DNA of 64,000 bases, taken from NCBI RefSeq assembly GCF_963675165.1, contig NC_087386.1:1943669-2007668 (forward strand). Reading direction: 5' to 3'. The first letter of the stretch is position 1. Each line of letters begins with the position of its first letter. Below are positions 16,959 to 53,307 of the stretch, one piece after another. Under the pieces are notes generated by a model. The model saw nothing but the letters and a program-made list of their open reading frames with translations. It did not search any database and was not told where the DNA came from. The stretch comes from Halichondria panicea. Taxonomy: Eukaryota; Porifera; Demospongiae; Suberitida; Halichondriidae. The translations under genes were made by a program, and so were the position numbers.

Positions 16959-19114
16959 ATGGGAAACAAGTTAGAAGTGCCTATAGTTGACCTGAGTGGC
17001 AAGGTAGCCATAGTGACTGGAGGGAACACTGGCATTGGCTATGAGTTGGTCAAGGGATTGGCAGAGATGGGTGCTCACACCATCATGGCCTCCAGATCAG
17101 AGGAGAGAGCCACTGCTGTAAGGGGATTATAGAACTAGTGTTGCATGAGTATTCATGGTTGTATCTATTCTGTAGGCAATAGCTCGTATAAAAGAATATT
17201 CTGAGAAAGATCTGAAAGTGGAGTTTATGCGTCTGGACCTTGGCTCCATCCAGTCCACTAAGGACTTTGTGAGGGCATTCAAAGAGAAGAACCTGCCACT
17301 GCATATACTCATCAACAATGCTGCCGTTGCCTGGATACCATACAGTAAGTGATTGTAGTAGTCTCAGCGAAATCAAACTCTTATTTTTTTCCTACAGCAA
17401 AAACTGACGATGGATTTGAAATGACCTACCAGGTATGAGTGTTCTTATAAATGGCTTACAAACCTTGATACGAGATTGCTCTCTATGGCAGGTGAACCAC
17501 ATTTGCCCGTTCCTCCTCACCTTGGAGCTACTGCCCATCGTCTTGGAGACTGCCTCCACCAGCGGAGATGGTAGGATACTGTTTGTCTCCTCTGGGGCAC
17601 ACAGACGTGGATTTGGGGCAACATTTAACCCTGACAACCTCAATTCTGATATACAGTACGACAGGATGAAGACTTATCCCTACACCAAACTCTACAACGT
17701 GCGTATACCAATATTCTAGCACAAGCGTTTTATAGCTCTTTGAATAGACTATTTAATGATATGTTTAGATTACTTTCCATTTTGTAGGAAAAAAACATGT
17801 ACATGTACTCTATATAGCTTAGTGTTTTTGTCAAAAATCAGCTTGTTTTGGAAGGCAAGATACCCGTATGGTCCAGATGGTTTCTGTTGATAGTGTGTCT
17901 AATGGCTTTTTTATTTTGAGATATTGTTTGGTCTATGTAATTACCACTGTCCAGATGTTTGTTTTTCTCTGCAGGTGATGACGAATTATGCCCTCCAGCG
18001 TAGGCTTCAGAATGTGTCAGTCACAGTGTCTGCCCAAGAGCCTGGCTACGTGCGGACTGAGCTGAGCAGGGGGTGGAGTGACAAGTCGATACTGTCCCTC
18101 TTCAACAACATCGGATATGCAAGTATGTATGCTCCTTCTACAGATCACTGTAGGGGAGGTTAAGGCTTGTGTTGTTAAGGCTTGTGTACTCATTGTTAGA
18201 ATTGCACTTTGCAAGGCCTTTGCTTTTTATCCAAAACTGACCATTTTGGTGACTAACTTTAGAGAGCCCGCGAAACTTAAGTAGCTGAAAGTAAAGTCTA
18301 TCGTATGTTTGATCAATAGTTTGTAAGGACAGTTATAAATATTGACTTTGAGTTCCCTCCTCCCCACAATCAGCAGGTGAAGTTTTATTCCATTGATTTC
18401 CAATTCTCTCAGCTATTGCCCGCACTCCTAAAGAAGGAGCGGCCACGACTCTGAACTGTGCCATCAACCCTGCACTCAACTCCCAGGAAGCCTTCTACTA
18501 CGACAGCTGTAAAGTGACTGCCCCTAACCCTGACGCCAGGTGAGTGTGTGCTCAGTGTACTGTGATCACTAGTGAGCTGCCACCACTGACAGGAATGAGA
18601 CGTATCAGGAGGAGCTCTGGAGAAGAAGTGTCGAGGCTCTTAAAGACCACCTCTCACCAGAGATACTGGAGAAGTACGGACCCTCAACGGCTGTTGAAAG
18701 TGTGCAACCTGAACCCCCTTCCCCACCACTCCCTACTGAGGGTGAGACCGAAGAAGGTGAAGAGATTCCTACTACTGCAGCTGCTACCGTTACTACTGGA
18801 GATACAGTTACAACAGAAGAAACGACTGGTGATGATAACGCAGAGGTCAAAGATCAACCAGAGACTGTAGAAGAAGCTGGAAACACAGCTGTATGTGGGA
18901 TTACTGTAGATCACATGCATATGTACTAATTATAGCCTTAAGGTCAGGTATTGTACAGAAGCCTATGCATGAATCATGTGCCTTATTTCTATTGATAAGA
19001 GGTTTAATTATTCTCGTATGCTTATAGGTTGAGGAGGACACTGAAGCACCGGTGACTGAAGATGCTGAACTGAGTGGTGGTGGTGCAGCAGCTGCTGATA
19101 ATGAAGAGAACTGA
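16959..19114 (+). CDS. SDR copy 7, complete, one intron missing and one extra tail exon
   Basis: Exons: 16959-17117, 17176-17344, 17398-17432, 17492-17698, 17975-18122, 18413-18539, 18593-18890, 19028-19114, totalling 1230 nt (409 aa). TGGNTGIG, NNAG and YPYTK (active site) are present. The 148-nt fifth exon equals exons 5 plus 6 of the other copies (75 + 73) fused exactly, so one intron is absent. The acidic Thr/Pro tail is interrupted by a unique intron (18891-19027) and ends with an extra exon encoding VEEDTEAP and an Ala/Glu-rich end. Without that splice the tail would end 12 codons later, at 18929. Exon 6-equivalent sequence (VRTELSRG) is shared with copy 3. Confidence 0.88.
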
Positions 19115-19389
19115 AAATTAGAGACTTTATAATAATTATATAGCTTTACTATTATCGAACAGTCAGCTGTCATGTCATTAATTAATTAGTTCATATGTAT
19201 AATTATATCTCATTTTAATATAAATTTGTTATTACACAATAATAATAATTTTATTATAATTATACTGCTCACAAGCACACAAATAATTTATACTACCTGT
19301 TGAAAACTAATACAGCAAAATAATTAGAATTAAGAAACACACACACTGAGAACACTGAACACATCTCTAGAGGAGCTATTTAATGCCAG

Positions 19390-22300
19390 TTATGACCGAA
19401 CTTGGAACTTCCCAGCCTTTGTAATGTACTTGATCCCTTTGAAGGGCTTGTATTTCTGTGTATGGAATAAAGGTTATATATAATGACAGGTAATAGGAAG
19501 GATGTATAATTATGTAAAACTATTGCTTTTCTATATTGGTCATAGCCAGATCAAAGTTTCCCTTTGCTTGAACCTGTGTTAGCAGGCCACCTCTTCATTT
19601 ACAGCCACTGTTGGGGTGACCACTCTATAGGTCATTGTATGTACTGTTCAACATAATTATAGTACTGCAAAGTACGCACAAAGGGTTTGTTGTACATTCA
19701 TTGTACAGTAATTAAGGTCCAACATTTCTACCTGAAAGCAATCACTGATCTAAACACATCACCAAGATAGACCAACACATCAGACCCTTTCAAACGCCTA
19801 CAAAATACACATTTTAATTGTGAAAAAACACACTTTTCACTCAAGTTACAGGCACTCAAACTTAAGCTATCACACACAATAGCCATGCAGCAGCAGCACA
19901 GGCTCACCTCTCCATACATATCCAGTCTATTAATCTTGAGCCCCGAGACAGACAGCTGCGCGATCTTGAAGTCAACACTGATAGTGGGGTTGCCCTCAGG
20001 GACCTCTCCCGTTGTTAGCGACACCTGCAAACAAGACAAACTAGTTTGAAGCTTAGAGCTATGAAGAAAAAAGGATTATATAATTACGCAATAGAAAAGA
20101 TACACACTTTTGAGGGACATATTTTCGCGGGTATTAATTTCTGCTATTTCTACGAATGAGAGTAAAATCGCAAAAATGTGTGCTCGCAGATAATTGCTAA
20201 TTGGAAAATGCAATGAATCTCATTAAAACACTTCCGAGTAATTACAAACACAACTGGAGCAGAATGAGCTAATGAAATTAAGCACCACAGACACACATGA
20301 CATTCGCACTTAGAGAGCTTTGTCAGACGTACAGCAAACAACAGCCACAATAAATAATAGATGATGCAGTGCCCCCCCCCAAAGGCAGCAATACTACACG
20401 GTTTATAGAGCCTAGGTACCGTATAGTGGGTAATTTTCGGGGGGGGGGGGGGGGCAAATTATTCGTGGTTGAGCAATATTTAGTCACTATGTGGATAATA
20501 TTTTCGTGGTTGCTGCTTGCACTGCAGGTAAAGGTAGGCAAGGTCGCTTCATTCGTGGTCAGAGCTCCAACCACGAAAGCCACAAATATTTTGCCCCACG
20601 AAAATTACCAGCTATACGATATTGCACTTACATTTCCTGATAGAGAGATTAACTTTTGTGGGACGACTTTGCCAACCTGCAGTCAATAAATGGAGAGGTG
20701 ATTAAACACAGCAGTGGGGGTAACGTCAAATTACGTACATTCCAAGTGACTATCCTGTTGACTGGGTCGTAGGCGGGCATACCATCTATGTGGGGGGTAT
20801 GAGCAGTGGGGGGTATAAGAGGTGGGGGGTATGAGCAGTGGGGGGTATAAGAGGTGGGGGGTATGAGCAGTGGGGAGTATAAGAGGTGGGGGTATGAGCA
20901 GTGGGGGGTATAAGAGGTGGGTGGGGGTAAAACGTATCAAAACAACCCAGGCTGGATGAACTCACAGGTTGCCGTGGTGTTGACGTTTGTCACACATTTT
21001 GGCATTGGAATGGTTATTTTACAGTCCTCCACCTGAATGGAATCAGAATGGAAACATTGGAACGTGAACATGATGATAGATCACTCACAAGTTTCCCCAT
21101 GGTTTGTTTTGGTCCCAATCTGACGGTGAACTTTCCGGACCCCTCGCCAAATGAGAACTGAGGTGTGACGTACACGGGAAGAGAGACCATGCTGCAGGCA
21201 ATGATACCATACATGTGCATTCAGAGGGGGTGGTGTGTGGGCGGTACTTACTGTTGTGCTCCTACTTGATAGGAGAGAAGTTTAAAGTGGCCATCAGGAG
21301 GAACAAAAGAGAGAACACGCTCACTCTGTGTGTGTGTGTGTGTGTGCGTGTATGTGCAACAGTAGAGCTGTAAAAATTGTAAAGACTTCAAACAATAAAA
21401 ATAAGAGCACAATAAAATACTGGATGTTCTATGGGTTCTCAAAGTGTCATGACATCATCAGCTCACCTCCCATCTCTTGAACCGTACACAGGGATGAAAA
21501 CTGACGTCATCTAACAACCGTGGGTTCACGAAGGAGAGGGTGAGGTCTGTAGGGGAGGGGGTGGTCTAAACTAGCGGCCAGACTCTGTTAGTGCAGCCTT
21601 ACCTGGCATCCCAGACAGTCTGGAATTACTTATCACCTGAAAGGTAAGAAAATATGATCAATCTCTAAATATTTGAATAGGAATCCACACAGCTACATGT
21701 ACAGTGTTCACTTAGGCAGACCAACAGTGGCCGTAATGAGGTGGCCTACTAAACACAGGTCCCAAACACATGCTATAGAGGCTCTGGGCCTGATAGAGGT
21801 TTAAGTAGACGGCCTTCACTGTATATAAATTTGTTTTGTTTTTTGGATGCTTTAAGGCCTATAAAAGAATGATCTTTCTGTAAACATGTAGGCTGAACAC
21901 AATAGACAGCTACAGTGACTGTAGGTTTCACTATATGATCACCAGACAACACACATACAAAACGGTCACTTACTTTCCCTTGTATCTCAGCCACCACAGT
22001 AGTGCCCTACACACAATGGGAACAGTACACACACGCACACAAAATGGGAACAGTACACACACACACACACACACAAAATGGGAACAGTACACACACACAC
22101 ACAAAATGGGAACAGTACACACACACACACACACACAAAATGGGAACAGTACACACACACACAAAATGGGAACAGTACACACACACACACAAAATGGGAA
22201 CAGTACACACACACACACACACAAAATGGGAACAGTACACACACACACACAATGGGAACAGTACACACACACACACAAAATGATGAGGATTGCAAGCACT

Positions 22301-24618
22301 CACCGATTTGTCTATGATCGCATCAACCTCCTCAATTAAGTCCAGGAAAATCTGTTTAAGTGTGAACAACTTCATAGTATGCACAGTACACAAACTAGCA
22401 TACACTTGCCATCATAAACCCTACGTCTCATACATGTACATGTTACTACAATGAAAAAATGTCCTAAGGAGAGAGAGCTTACACATTAGTACATGCACAC
22501 GACAAGTTATTTAAAGGGGATTCCCCAGACCATCCATGTACAGTACATGTAGGTCTCATCATCAGCTCTGTACAAGTTGATTTTTGATAGTCAAAATTCA
22601 ACGAATTTATGATTTTCTAAGGAGCCCGTTCAGATGGTATGCTCAACTCAAATTTGGAACGGGCCACACTTTCCTATAAAAGAACATGGGCTTTATACCC
22701 GTATACAGTATTTTGTCAAAAACAGGCCGAAAATAGACTTTTGATTTGAACACATCATCTGAAAGGTCTCTCTCTAAGCTTCCAGAAAATCAAATTTACG
22801 TTATTGGATCAACGGAACTAAATTTATGGCCGTTCAAAGATGCTCTACATCCATCAGGCTCAGCTACTGAGACATGTTACAATGTAAGCCTACCTCGTTG
22901 TTGGCGTACTTGACCCCTTGTCTTCTCCACGGTATATTGGTCAGCTGACCTGTTGGCAGGGTGCTCCCCACACTGTGTGAGGGGTGCGTGTGTGTTGTGT
23001 GTGTGTGAGGGATGTGTGCATTGTGCATTGCGTGAGTGTACATGTACATAAATCATGCTGTTGGCTTTGTGGTTTGCTAACTTAACTGTCAGGGGCCATA
23101 ACTTGACTTGGAGGAAGCCAATTTCAAACAGAAAGAATTAAGTCTTTGGAGGACTACACTTACTGTGTGTCTCCTGTGAATGTGTTGGCAATGCTCCTCA
23201 TGATGGAGGGAGGCTTAATAAGCTCTTTCAGAATGTTAGACTCTGTGGCCAGTGGGTAGCCGTTGTCAAGCATCTCCTCCAGCACCTGTGCGTGTGAAGG
23301 GGCGGGGTTAGTACAATCCAATGTGTTTGCATTAATTACACAACCTAACAATAGGTAGGAATAACCTCACACAGGCTATAATTATAATTATTACGATTTC
23401 GTAAAATAGTCTCTAAGATCAAAATCACTTGAGTACACAACAATATACGAGTAGAACATTGTCCAGTGAGGTTGTGAGAGTAACCACCACTCATACACCC
23501 CTCCCACACGTACACACTCACACACCCCTCCCACACGTACACACTCACACTCACACACCCCTCCCACACATACACACTCACACACCCCTCCCACACGTAC
23601 ACACTCACACATCCCTCCCACACGTACACACTCACACTCACACACCCCTCCCACACATACACACTCACACACCCCTCCCACACGTACACACTCCCAGACC
23701 CACACCCCTCCCACACGTACACACTCACACTCACACACCCCTCCCACACGTACACACTCCCAGACCCACACCCCTCCCACACGTACACACTCACACTCAC
23801 ACACCCCTCCCACACGTACACACTCCCAGACCCACACCCCTCCCACACGTACACACTCACACTCACACATCCCTCCCACACGTACACACTCACACTCACA
23901 CACCCCTCCCACACGTACACACTCACACTCCCACACCCCTCCCACACGTACACACTCACACTCACACACCCACACACACGCACACACCTCGTAGACGACA
24001 ATGTAGTTCTCTTTGATTCGCAGCTCTGTGCACTCTGAGAAATAGTCAGTGAAGATGTCCACCACACGATGGAGAAACTCTATCACAAACAGCGGGGGAA
24101 CTAAAGAGAGAGGGAGAGAAGAGTGGGTGAATCATTGTCATACATGTACAATAGTGCCCGAGATAAAAAAGTGGATGATAGGATAGTAGGTGGAATAGCA
24201 GCGAAGAAATGGTGAGAGAGTGAGAGATACAACACTGCACTAAGGTTACCACGTGCAACGAAACAGTCCCAAACTAACCCCACATCAAAGGCTATAGAAG
24301 CCACTAAACTGTAAGGACACGCCCCCCCCCACCTTCATTCTGCAGTGCTGCAACGAGGTAGATGTTGTTCCTGTATATGGACACGAGGTAGTAGTGTGGG
24401 GTGGAGATCACGGGGGGCACGTCGGCAGGGGAGGGGGCCTTTGCCTGCTCCTCAAAGAAGTAGTCACACACTGATTTGTTGACTACACTTGACCAGTGCT
24501 TCTCCATAAATATCTCCCTGAGTGTTGTGTGTGGGGGGGAGGGGTGGATTTAATTAGTATTTGTACGCTTTTATAGAACTTACCCAGTCTGGTTGATAAT
24601 GAACAAGCTGTTAATCAT
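19390..24618 (-). CDS. AP3M1: AP-3 complex mu subunit (mu-3A-like adaptin), complete
   Basis: Sixteen exons: 24584-24618, 24333-24517, 23988-24100, 23164-23285, 22894-22972, 22304-22351, 21974-22006, 21603-21636, 21467-21546, 21252-21325, 21089-21191, 20966-21032, 20739-20785, 20632-20676, 19908-20024, 19390-19455. They total 1248 nt, 415 aa, close to the 418 aa of human AP3M1. The N-terminal longin-like part ([15 protein letters not shown], then [12 protein letters not shown]) and the mu homology domain from about residue 165 ([15 protein letters not shown]) are clear. The C terminus [10 protein letters not shown] then [10 protein letters not shown] is diagnostic of mu-3. The product is the cargo-recognition subunit of AP-3, which sorts proteins from endosomes to lysosome-related organelles. 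A second ATG directly upstream (24621) would add one Met. Several introns are almost wholly minisatellite. Confidence 0.96.
20417..20622. mobile_element. MITE-like element in an AP-3 mu intron
   Basis: A roughly 206-bp element starts with TACCGTATAGTGGGTAATTT and ends with the imperfect inverted complement AAAATTACCAGCTATACG. Inside are copies of ATTCGTGG/CCACGAAA and a GCTTGCACTGCAGG core. The same element lies in opposite orientation at 61211-61415. It contains no transposase. Its right end sits nine bases beyond the splice donor of exon 14, so insertion narrowly missed the splice site. Confidence 0.75.
20791..20930. repeat. G-rich minisatellite filling an AP-3 mu intron
   Basis: A unit of about 32 bp (GGGGGGTATGAGCAGT then GGGGGGTATAAGAGGT) repeats about four times. 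It takes up most of the intron between the exons at 20739-20785 and 20966-21032. Confidence 0.88.
22018..22279. repeat. Minisatellite AATGGGAACAGTACAC(AC)n filling an AP-3 mu intron
   Basis: About ten units of AATGGGAACAGT followed by variable CA repeats make up almost all of the intron 22007-22303. Confidence 0.92.
22711..22838. repeat. Dispersed roughly 130-bp repeat, copy 1 (AP-3 mu intron)
   Basis: The stretch GTCAAAAACAGGCC to TTATGGCCGTTCAA matches 60701-60830 in the same orientation with many scattered substitutions and small gaps; a weaker relative lies near 48010-48085. No coding capacity or terminal repeats were seen. It is probably an old interspersed element fragment. Confidence 0.65.
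23489..23975. repeat. Minisatellite with a roughly 27-bp unit filling an AP-3 mu intron
   Basis: Units CCCCTCCCACACGTACACA separated by CTCACACTCACA or CTCCCAGACCCACA repeat roughly 15 times. The array runs almost to the splice donor of the exon at 23988-24100. Confidence 0.92.
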
Positions 24619-25017
24619 CATCTTGGTGGTCTTTAAGTGCTCTACTGCTTCAAGATACGACCAGTACACGGCTGTCCTGTTTATATGGCTTAGGCTTGTT
24701 GAAACAGTTGACCTTTGACCCTGGTCACATGCATAATTATTTGATACTTAGTAGTTGGTAAAGATCATTAGTAAAAGAAACCGCAAAAGAAATTATCTTG
24801 ACCGAACGTTAGGTAAAGATCGATAACGAAATAAATCACAATTGAGTAACAAAGTTAGTTAGTTGATAATGTTAATGAGGTGCACAAAATATTAAAACGT
24901 GCATAAATGGAAGGTTGGAGGTTGGGTAATTATTACAGCACAAATACACTGGGCTATCTTAAAACTGACACATCAACTATACATGTAACCTATGTACTAA
25001 AAAATAAAATATATAGT
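24619..25017. other. Intergenic region between AP-3 mu and the NSP adaptor
   Basis: About 400 bp separate the AP-3 mu start from the stop codon of the upstream minus-strand adaptor gene. It is AT-rich, with no ORF of interest and no recognised promoter element. It should contain the AP-3 mu promoter. Confidence 0.5.
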
Positions 25018-35720
<10,703 letters not shown>

Positions 35721-36547
35721 TGTGTCTACTTATATCCACACCACCTGGCAACAAGGGACAATATAGCATTAGAGCCAAAAATAAGATTAATTTGTGGGCT
35801 AGACTGTACTAAAAATCGACACCAGAAATTAATGTACACTCAGACAATATATAGTCTAGCTAGGTGTGCAGCTCTTGGCATGCAACTATCACTGCAAACT
35901 TACAGTTTTATGTCTTGCAAATTATCTTGATGCTACCAGACGCGTATCTTGCCTTTGTTGACTGTTATGCTGTATAGTTCAATGGCACAGACTTTTAGTT
36001 TTTTACACACGAGGTGGGTGTGTACACCTGCAATTTATTATCAATTAAGGATCTTTCGTGGCTATGAATATCATTACATGTTAATTTTACCACAATTGTT
36101 ACTATGCGTCACTTTGTGTCATGCAAGTAAAATGATGTCATGGTGTAGAGTTTGTATGTCATAGGAAACATGTGGCTTATGAATATATCAAGCTGCTTCC
36201 AGACATACGGAGATCAGTATGTACCTAGCTGGGGTGTTTTAGGCTCATTGATTATGAGGTTAGGTTGCACTTCCACACGGATGCATGAGTGGTTTAATTA
36301 GGGGGCTAGTCGATGGTGTCTACACTTCAATTCAAACCAAAAAATCTTGAAGATCACAATCATATAATTACAGCACTAAACTAACACACGGCATAATACT
36401 AGAAAAGCTAAAAATAGATAACATAATTTACGCAATAACTAGTACAATAAGCATACTAGCTAAAATAATATGCATAATAATAAAATGTGGAATTCTAGAC
36501 ATTAGTTTGCAAATAACAAGTGTTTTTTTGATTGGCTCAATTCCTCG
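35721..36547. other. Intergenic region between the NSP adaptor and the F-BAR gene
   Basis: About 830 bp separate the NSP adaptor start from the stop codon of the F-BAR gene, both on the minus strand. It is AT-rich with no supported coding sequence and no recognised promoter motif. Confidence 0.5.
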
Positions 36548-46561
<10,014 letters not shown>

Positions 46562-47205
46562 TGCTGCTTCCTGAGCCTTGCCAGTTGCTTATTAGATGTG
46601 TGCCTGGTCTTGTAGCGGAGTGCTTGAGTCAACAAATAGCTTGTTATACGTACGTACCTCTCCAGTATATAGTAGTATGTCCTTTAGAAAAGTCGCGTGC
46701 TGTGTGAAGGTCAATTAATTGAAGGCAACAAACAATAAGAAAATGACGAAAGAATTTTACTTTAACCCGTACATCGTCTAATAACAAACCCAATCGTAAT
46801 AAACTCTTTAACCCTTTTCTTTCCTAACATTTTATTATTAAATTTTAAAAAGTTTGTCTTAGAAGTTAAGTTTATCACTAATTCACAGACCATAAGGTGA
46901 CGTTCTTGCACTTTAGAGACACAATATGCTACAGTCTTCACGCTCCTAACAGCCAAGGACTGAATGCAGGCCCATAGTACTATTTTCTAGTGAGTTTCAC
47001 TTGCACTACACCCACCCACCCACCCCATACATGTACACTACTGTTGGTAAGGGCCTGTGGTTGTGGGGACCTAGTACACAGGGCCATTGTGACTCCTATT
47101 TGTTTACAAGTTCCGATATAATATTGTCAATCAAGCTATAGCGATTTGTAATCACACTATTACAATATACTCTTCTATCCATTAGGCTAGTACCCCCCAC
47201 ACAGA
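46562..47205. promoter_or_regulatory. Divergent intergenic region between the F-BAR gene and CDC7
   Basis: The two genes start head-to-head about 644 bp apart, so both promoters should lie here. A (CCCA)n-rich stretch at about 47008-47025 is visible. A duplicated segment (CACACAGAATGCCCC with CACTGACCTGACCA) at the right end overlaps the CDC7 start. No TATA box was recognised. Function is inferred from position. Confidence 0.45.
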
Positions 47206-50555
<3,350 letters not shown>

Positions 50556-51039
50556 CACCACCCGCCACCGCTGTATGTCTCAATGTTTCTACGTGCATAA
50601 CTGTGTTTTCTTGTATTATAGCTGGTTTTGTTCAGTTGTGTTTATTTATTCTTGTTTTTGTGCCCTGGCCACATGTGGTAACTCAATCTTCTGTGTCTAT
50701 CTGAATGAGAAATGAGATGCATGATTATTATTATTGGCACACAATTAATTAATAAGAAAGGGTGGAATATACAATTAAGCAGATTCATAAGTACCAGCTG
50801 CAGATCAGCTCCTCATAGCAAAAGCTAGCCTCAGTCCCAGGCCGATTTTTTTTTTTATAGAACGAAGTTGAATTGGTTGTCGGCCTAGCTAGAAACAACT
50901 CAGCCTGGAATCGAGGCTAAGCAAAATCATGTGAAAGAAATTAATTATACTGTCAGCATAATTCCACTAACATACCAAGTAGCTCAGAGATAAAAATGTA
51001 AAGGTTAAAAAAATAAAACGGTCCACTTAATGTTATTCA
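50556..51039. other. Convergent region between CDC7 and P450 gene A, with a foldback repeat
   Basis: The 3' ends of the two genes face each other. At 50825-50918 an imperfect inverted repeat starts TAGCCTCAGTCCCAGGCCGA and ends AGCCTGGAATCGAGGCTA, the same family as 14932-14978 and 56032-56139. The segment GCAGATCAGCTCCTCATA near 50802 matches the unit of the minisatellite at 53552-53730. Confidence 0.65.
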
Positions 51040-53307
51040 TTAAAGTTTCTTGAAGGTCAAATCCAACTGCCTTTCTGGCTTTACCAGGAAATTTTGGATG
51101 TATCCCATAGGTTTATCGTCGAGAAAGTCCATCTTGTACTCCCTGACAAGGTGAGCCAGGGCAATGTGGAGCTCTAGCTCAGCTAGCCGACGACCTGAGG
51201 GAAACACAAAGTACTGTGAATGAGACATCACCACAACATCACTACAATTAGATTCCAATCCAAAACGTACCCACACACATTCTGGCACCAAACCCAAAGG
51301 GTAGTTGAGCGAACATGCTGGGCAGTGAGTCCTTGTTCTCTTTACTCCACCTCTCTGGTGAGAACTTGTCCGGCTCAGAGAATAACTCAGGCATTCGTCC
51401 AATGAGAATTTGCGGCATAGTGACCTCAGTCTGCGTGGGGTACATTATAAAACCATGATTATACAACTGTTTGTACACCAAGCTTAGCCCTAGCCTCGAT
51501 CCCAGGCTGCTCTTCCTCCTTATTGAGGCCTTGTGAAGGAGGCTAGCTTAGCCCAGGCTATCTAGCTACAAATGTGTGGGTTAGTATAGTATGCAAGTAC
51601 ATACATGTACGTCATCACATGATCGAATTAGTACGGTCCTGATGAATCACTCAATGCGAGGAAAAGCTTTGACTATTAATTTGAAAAAGTGACTAGCCTA
51701 GCCTATAGCCTAGCCAGCTCACAGCTATTACCTAAAGTACTAATTTTGACTCACCCCTTTTGGAACTGTGTATCCGGATAAGACAGCGTCTTCCTCCAAC
51801 ACACGCTGATTCATCCCAGCCAGTGGGTACAATCTAATAATTAATGAACAGTTATTAGAGTGTGTTCTCATAATTATACTTAAGAGCAGTTGTAGCATTC
51901 ACCTTTGAGTTTCTTTGATGGTGCTCCTGAGATAGCTCATCTGGTTGATGTGAGCAGGAGTGACAATCTTGTCTGAGCCGACAACACTCTGTATCTCATT
52001 TCTAAGCTTCTCCTGAGCCTCGGGATTGCTGGCCAGAGAATATAGAGCCCAAGCAAGTGTGTACGAGGTCTGAGGGGGTTAAAGAGTGTAATTAAGAGCA
52101 TCACAACAAACATGAGCTTACTGTTTCAACTCCAGCACTTAGAATATCCATAATGTTTGCTGACACTTCTTCGACACTCATCTTCCCCGAGTGGATGAGG
52201 TAAGTAATGAAGTCCACTTTGTCAGGGGCCTCCTCCTCACCACTGACTGCCTCCAAGGTTCTCTTGTCATCCTCAGCAATCTCAGCAAGCTTCTCGTCGA
52301 TATACTTTGCAGATTGGTCTCGCAATGAAATTTGATCACTGATAACATTTTTCCATTTTCTCGTGGGAAATATTTTGTAAAGTGGCAACGAGAACAGAAG
52401 CTCTGTAAAGCTGACAAAGAACCTACCAACGGTGGCGATGTATTCTTGACTCTCTGGTGGAGCTCCATTCAAGTTGAGAGTATCAAATCTCTTCCCGAAG
52501 GCAAAGAAAGCAACAGCTGTAAGAATTAAGCGTTGTAAATGTTATATATGCGTATAATCCATACTCACATTCAAAGGACCAGTTGAAGAGTAGACTGGGC
52601 ACATCACTAAGTAGGGCCGAGTGAGAGTCCTTCTTCATCTCTATGTTCTTGATGAGGTCCAATGTGATGTTGTTGAAGTCCTCGTGATACTCTGCCACCT
52701 TCCTAGGGACCATGATGAACTTGGACATTGGAGACCGCATCTTGTGCCACTGCTCACCTTGTCTGAGAGGATATCAGTGGCTGTGTCAGTAGGTGTGTAA
52801 ATCAGTTTCAGTAGTCTACTTGAACAGCTGATGTATGCTAAATGGACCATACAATTGTTTATAAACAAAGTCTGGCTTTTTAGTTCAGTACAAGTACATG
52901 TGGTAAAAAACAACTCACGATACAAACAATCCAAATGTAGTGATTCCAGCTTCCTTCATGATTTTAGGAAATATATCTTCTCCCTCTGGTCTCTTTGGCC
53001 ATTCTCCATCCATTCTGAAGACTGTCTCCACGTCTTGTGGATCACACACCATCACCTGCTCAGGGAGTCCAGGGAATATAGCCTCCCGATAGATAGGACC
53101 GAATTCAGCAAATCTTTTCTTTATGACATTGCTCATTGTGTACTTGTCATTCCTGTAGTCGAGGGCAGTACCTATGAAAGGGTAGCTCCTGGGTCCTGGG
53201 ATGTCCTCAAACTGTTTTGGGGCAGGAGTGGAAAGCATTCTGCTGGAGCTAGACACCCTCAAATTGAGGGGAGCCATGGATCGAATGAAATACTTTGCTG
53301 TGAGCAT
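51040..53307 (-). CDS. Mitochondrial-clan cytochrome P450, gene A
   Basis: Seven exons: 52919-53307, 52569-52762, 52122-52516, 51903-52069, 51755-51833, 51271-51430, 51040-51194 (1539 nt, 512 aa). The N terminus is Arg/Ser-rich without a membrane anchor (MLTAKYFIRSMAP, then RVSSSSRMLS), like a mitochondrial presequence, followed by the Pro-rich hinge IPGPRSYPFIG. The I-helix AGVETTS, K-helix KETQR and haem loop FGFGARMCVG (Cys about 460) followed by GRRLAELEL are intact and fit the CYP11/24/27 clan, which takes electrons from adrenodoxin. The substrate, perhaps a sterol or other lipid, is unknown. A GTG/ATG-type upstream extension to 53406 is open, but homology with gene B supports 53307. Confidence 0.93.

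Noticed and set aside
24619-24621. Extra Met start of AP-3 mu at 24621
   Set aside because: Mu-3 proteins begin MI(N/H)SLF, so 24618 fits better, although the difference is a single residue.
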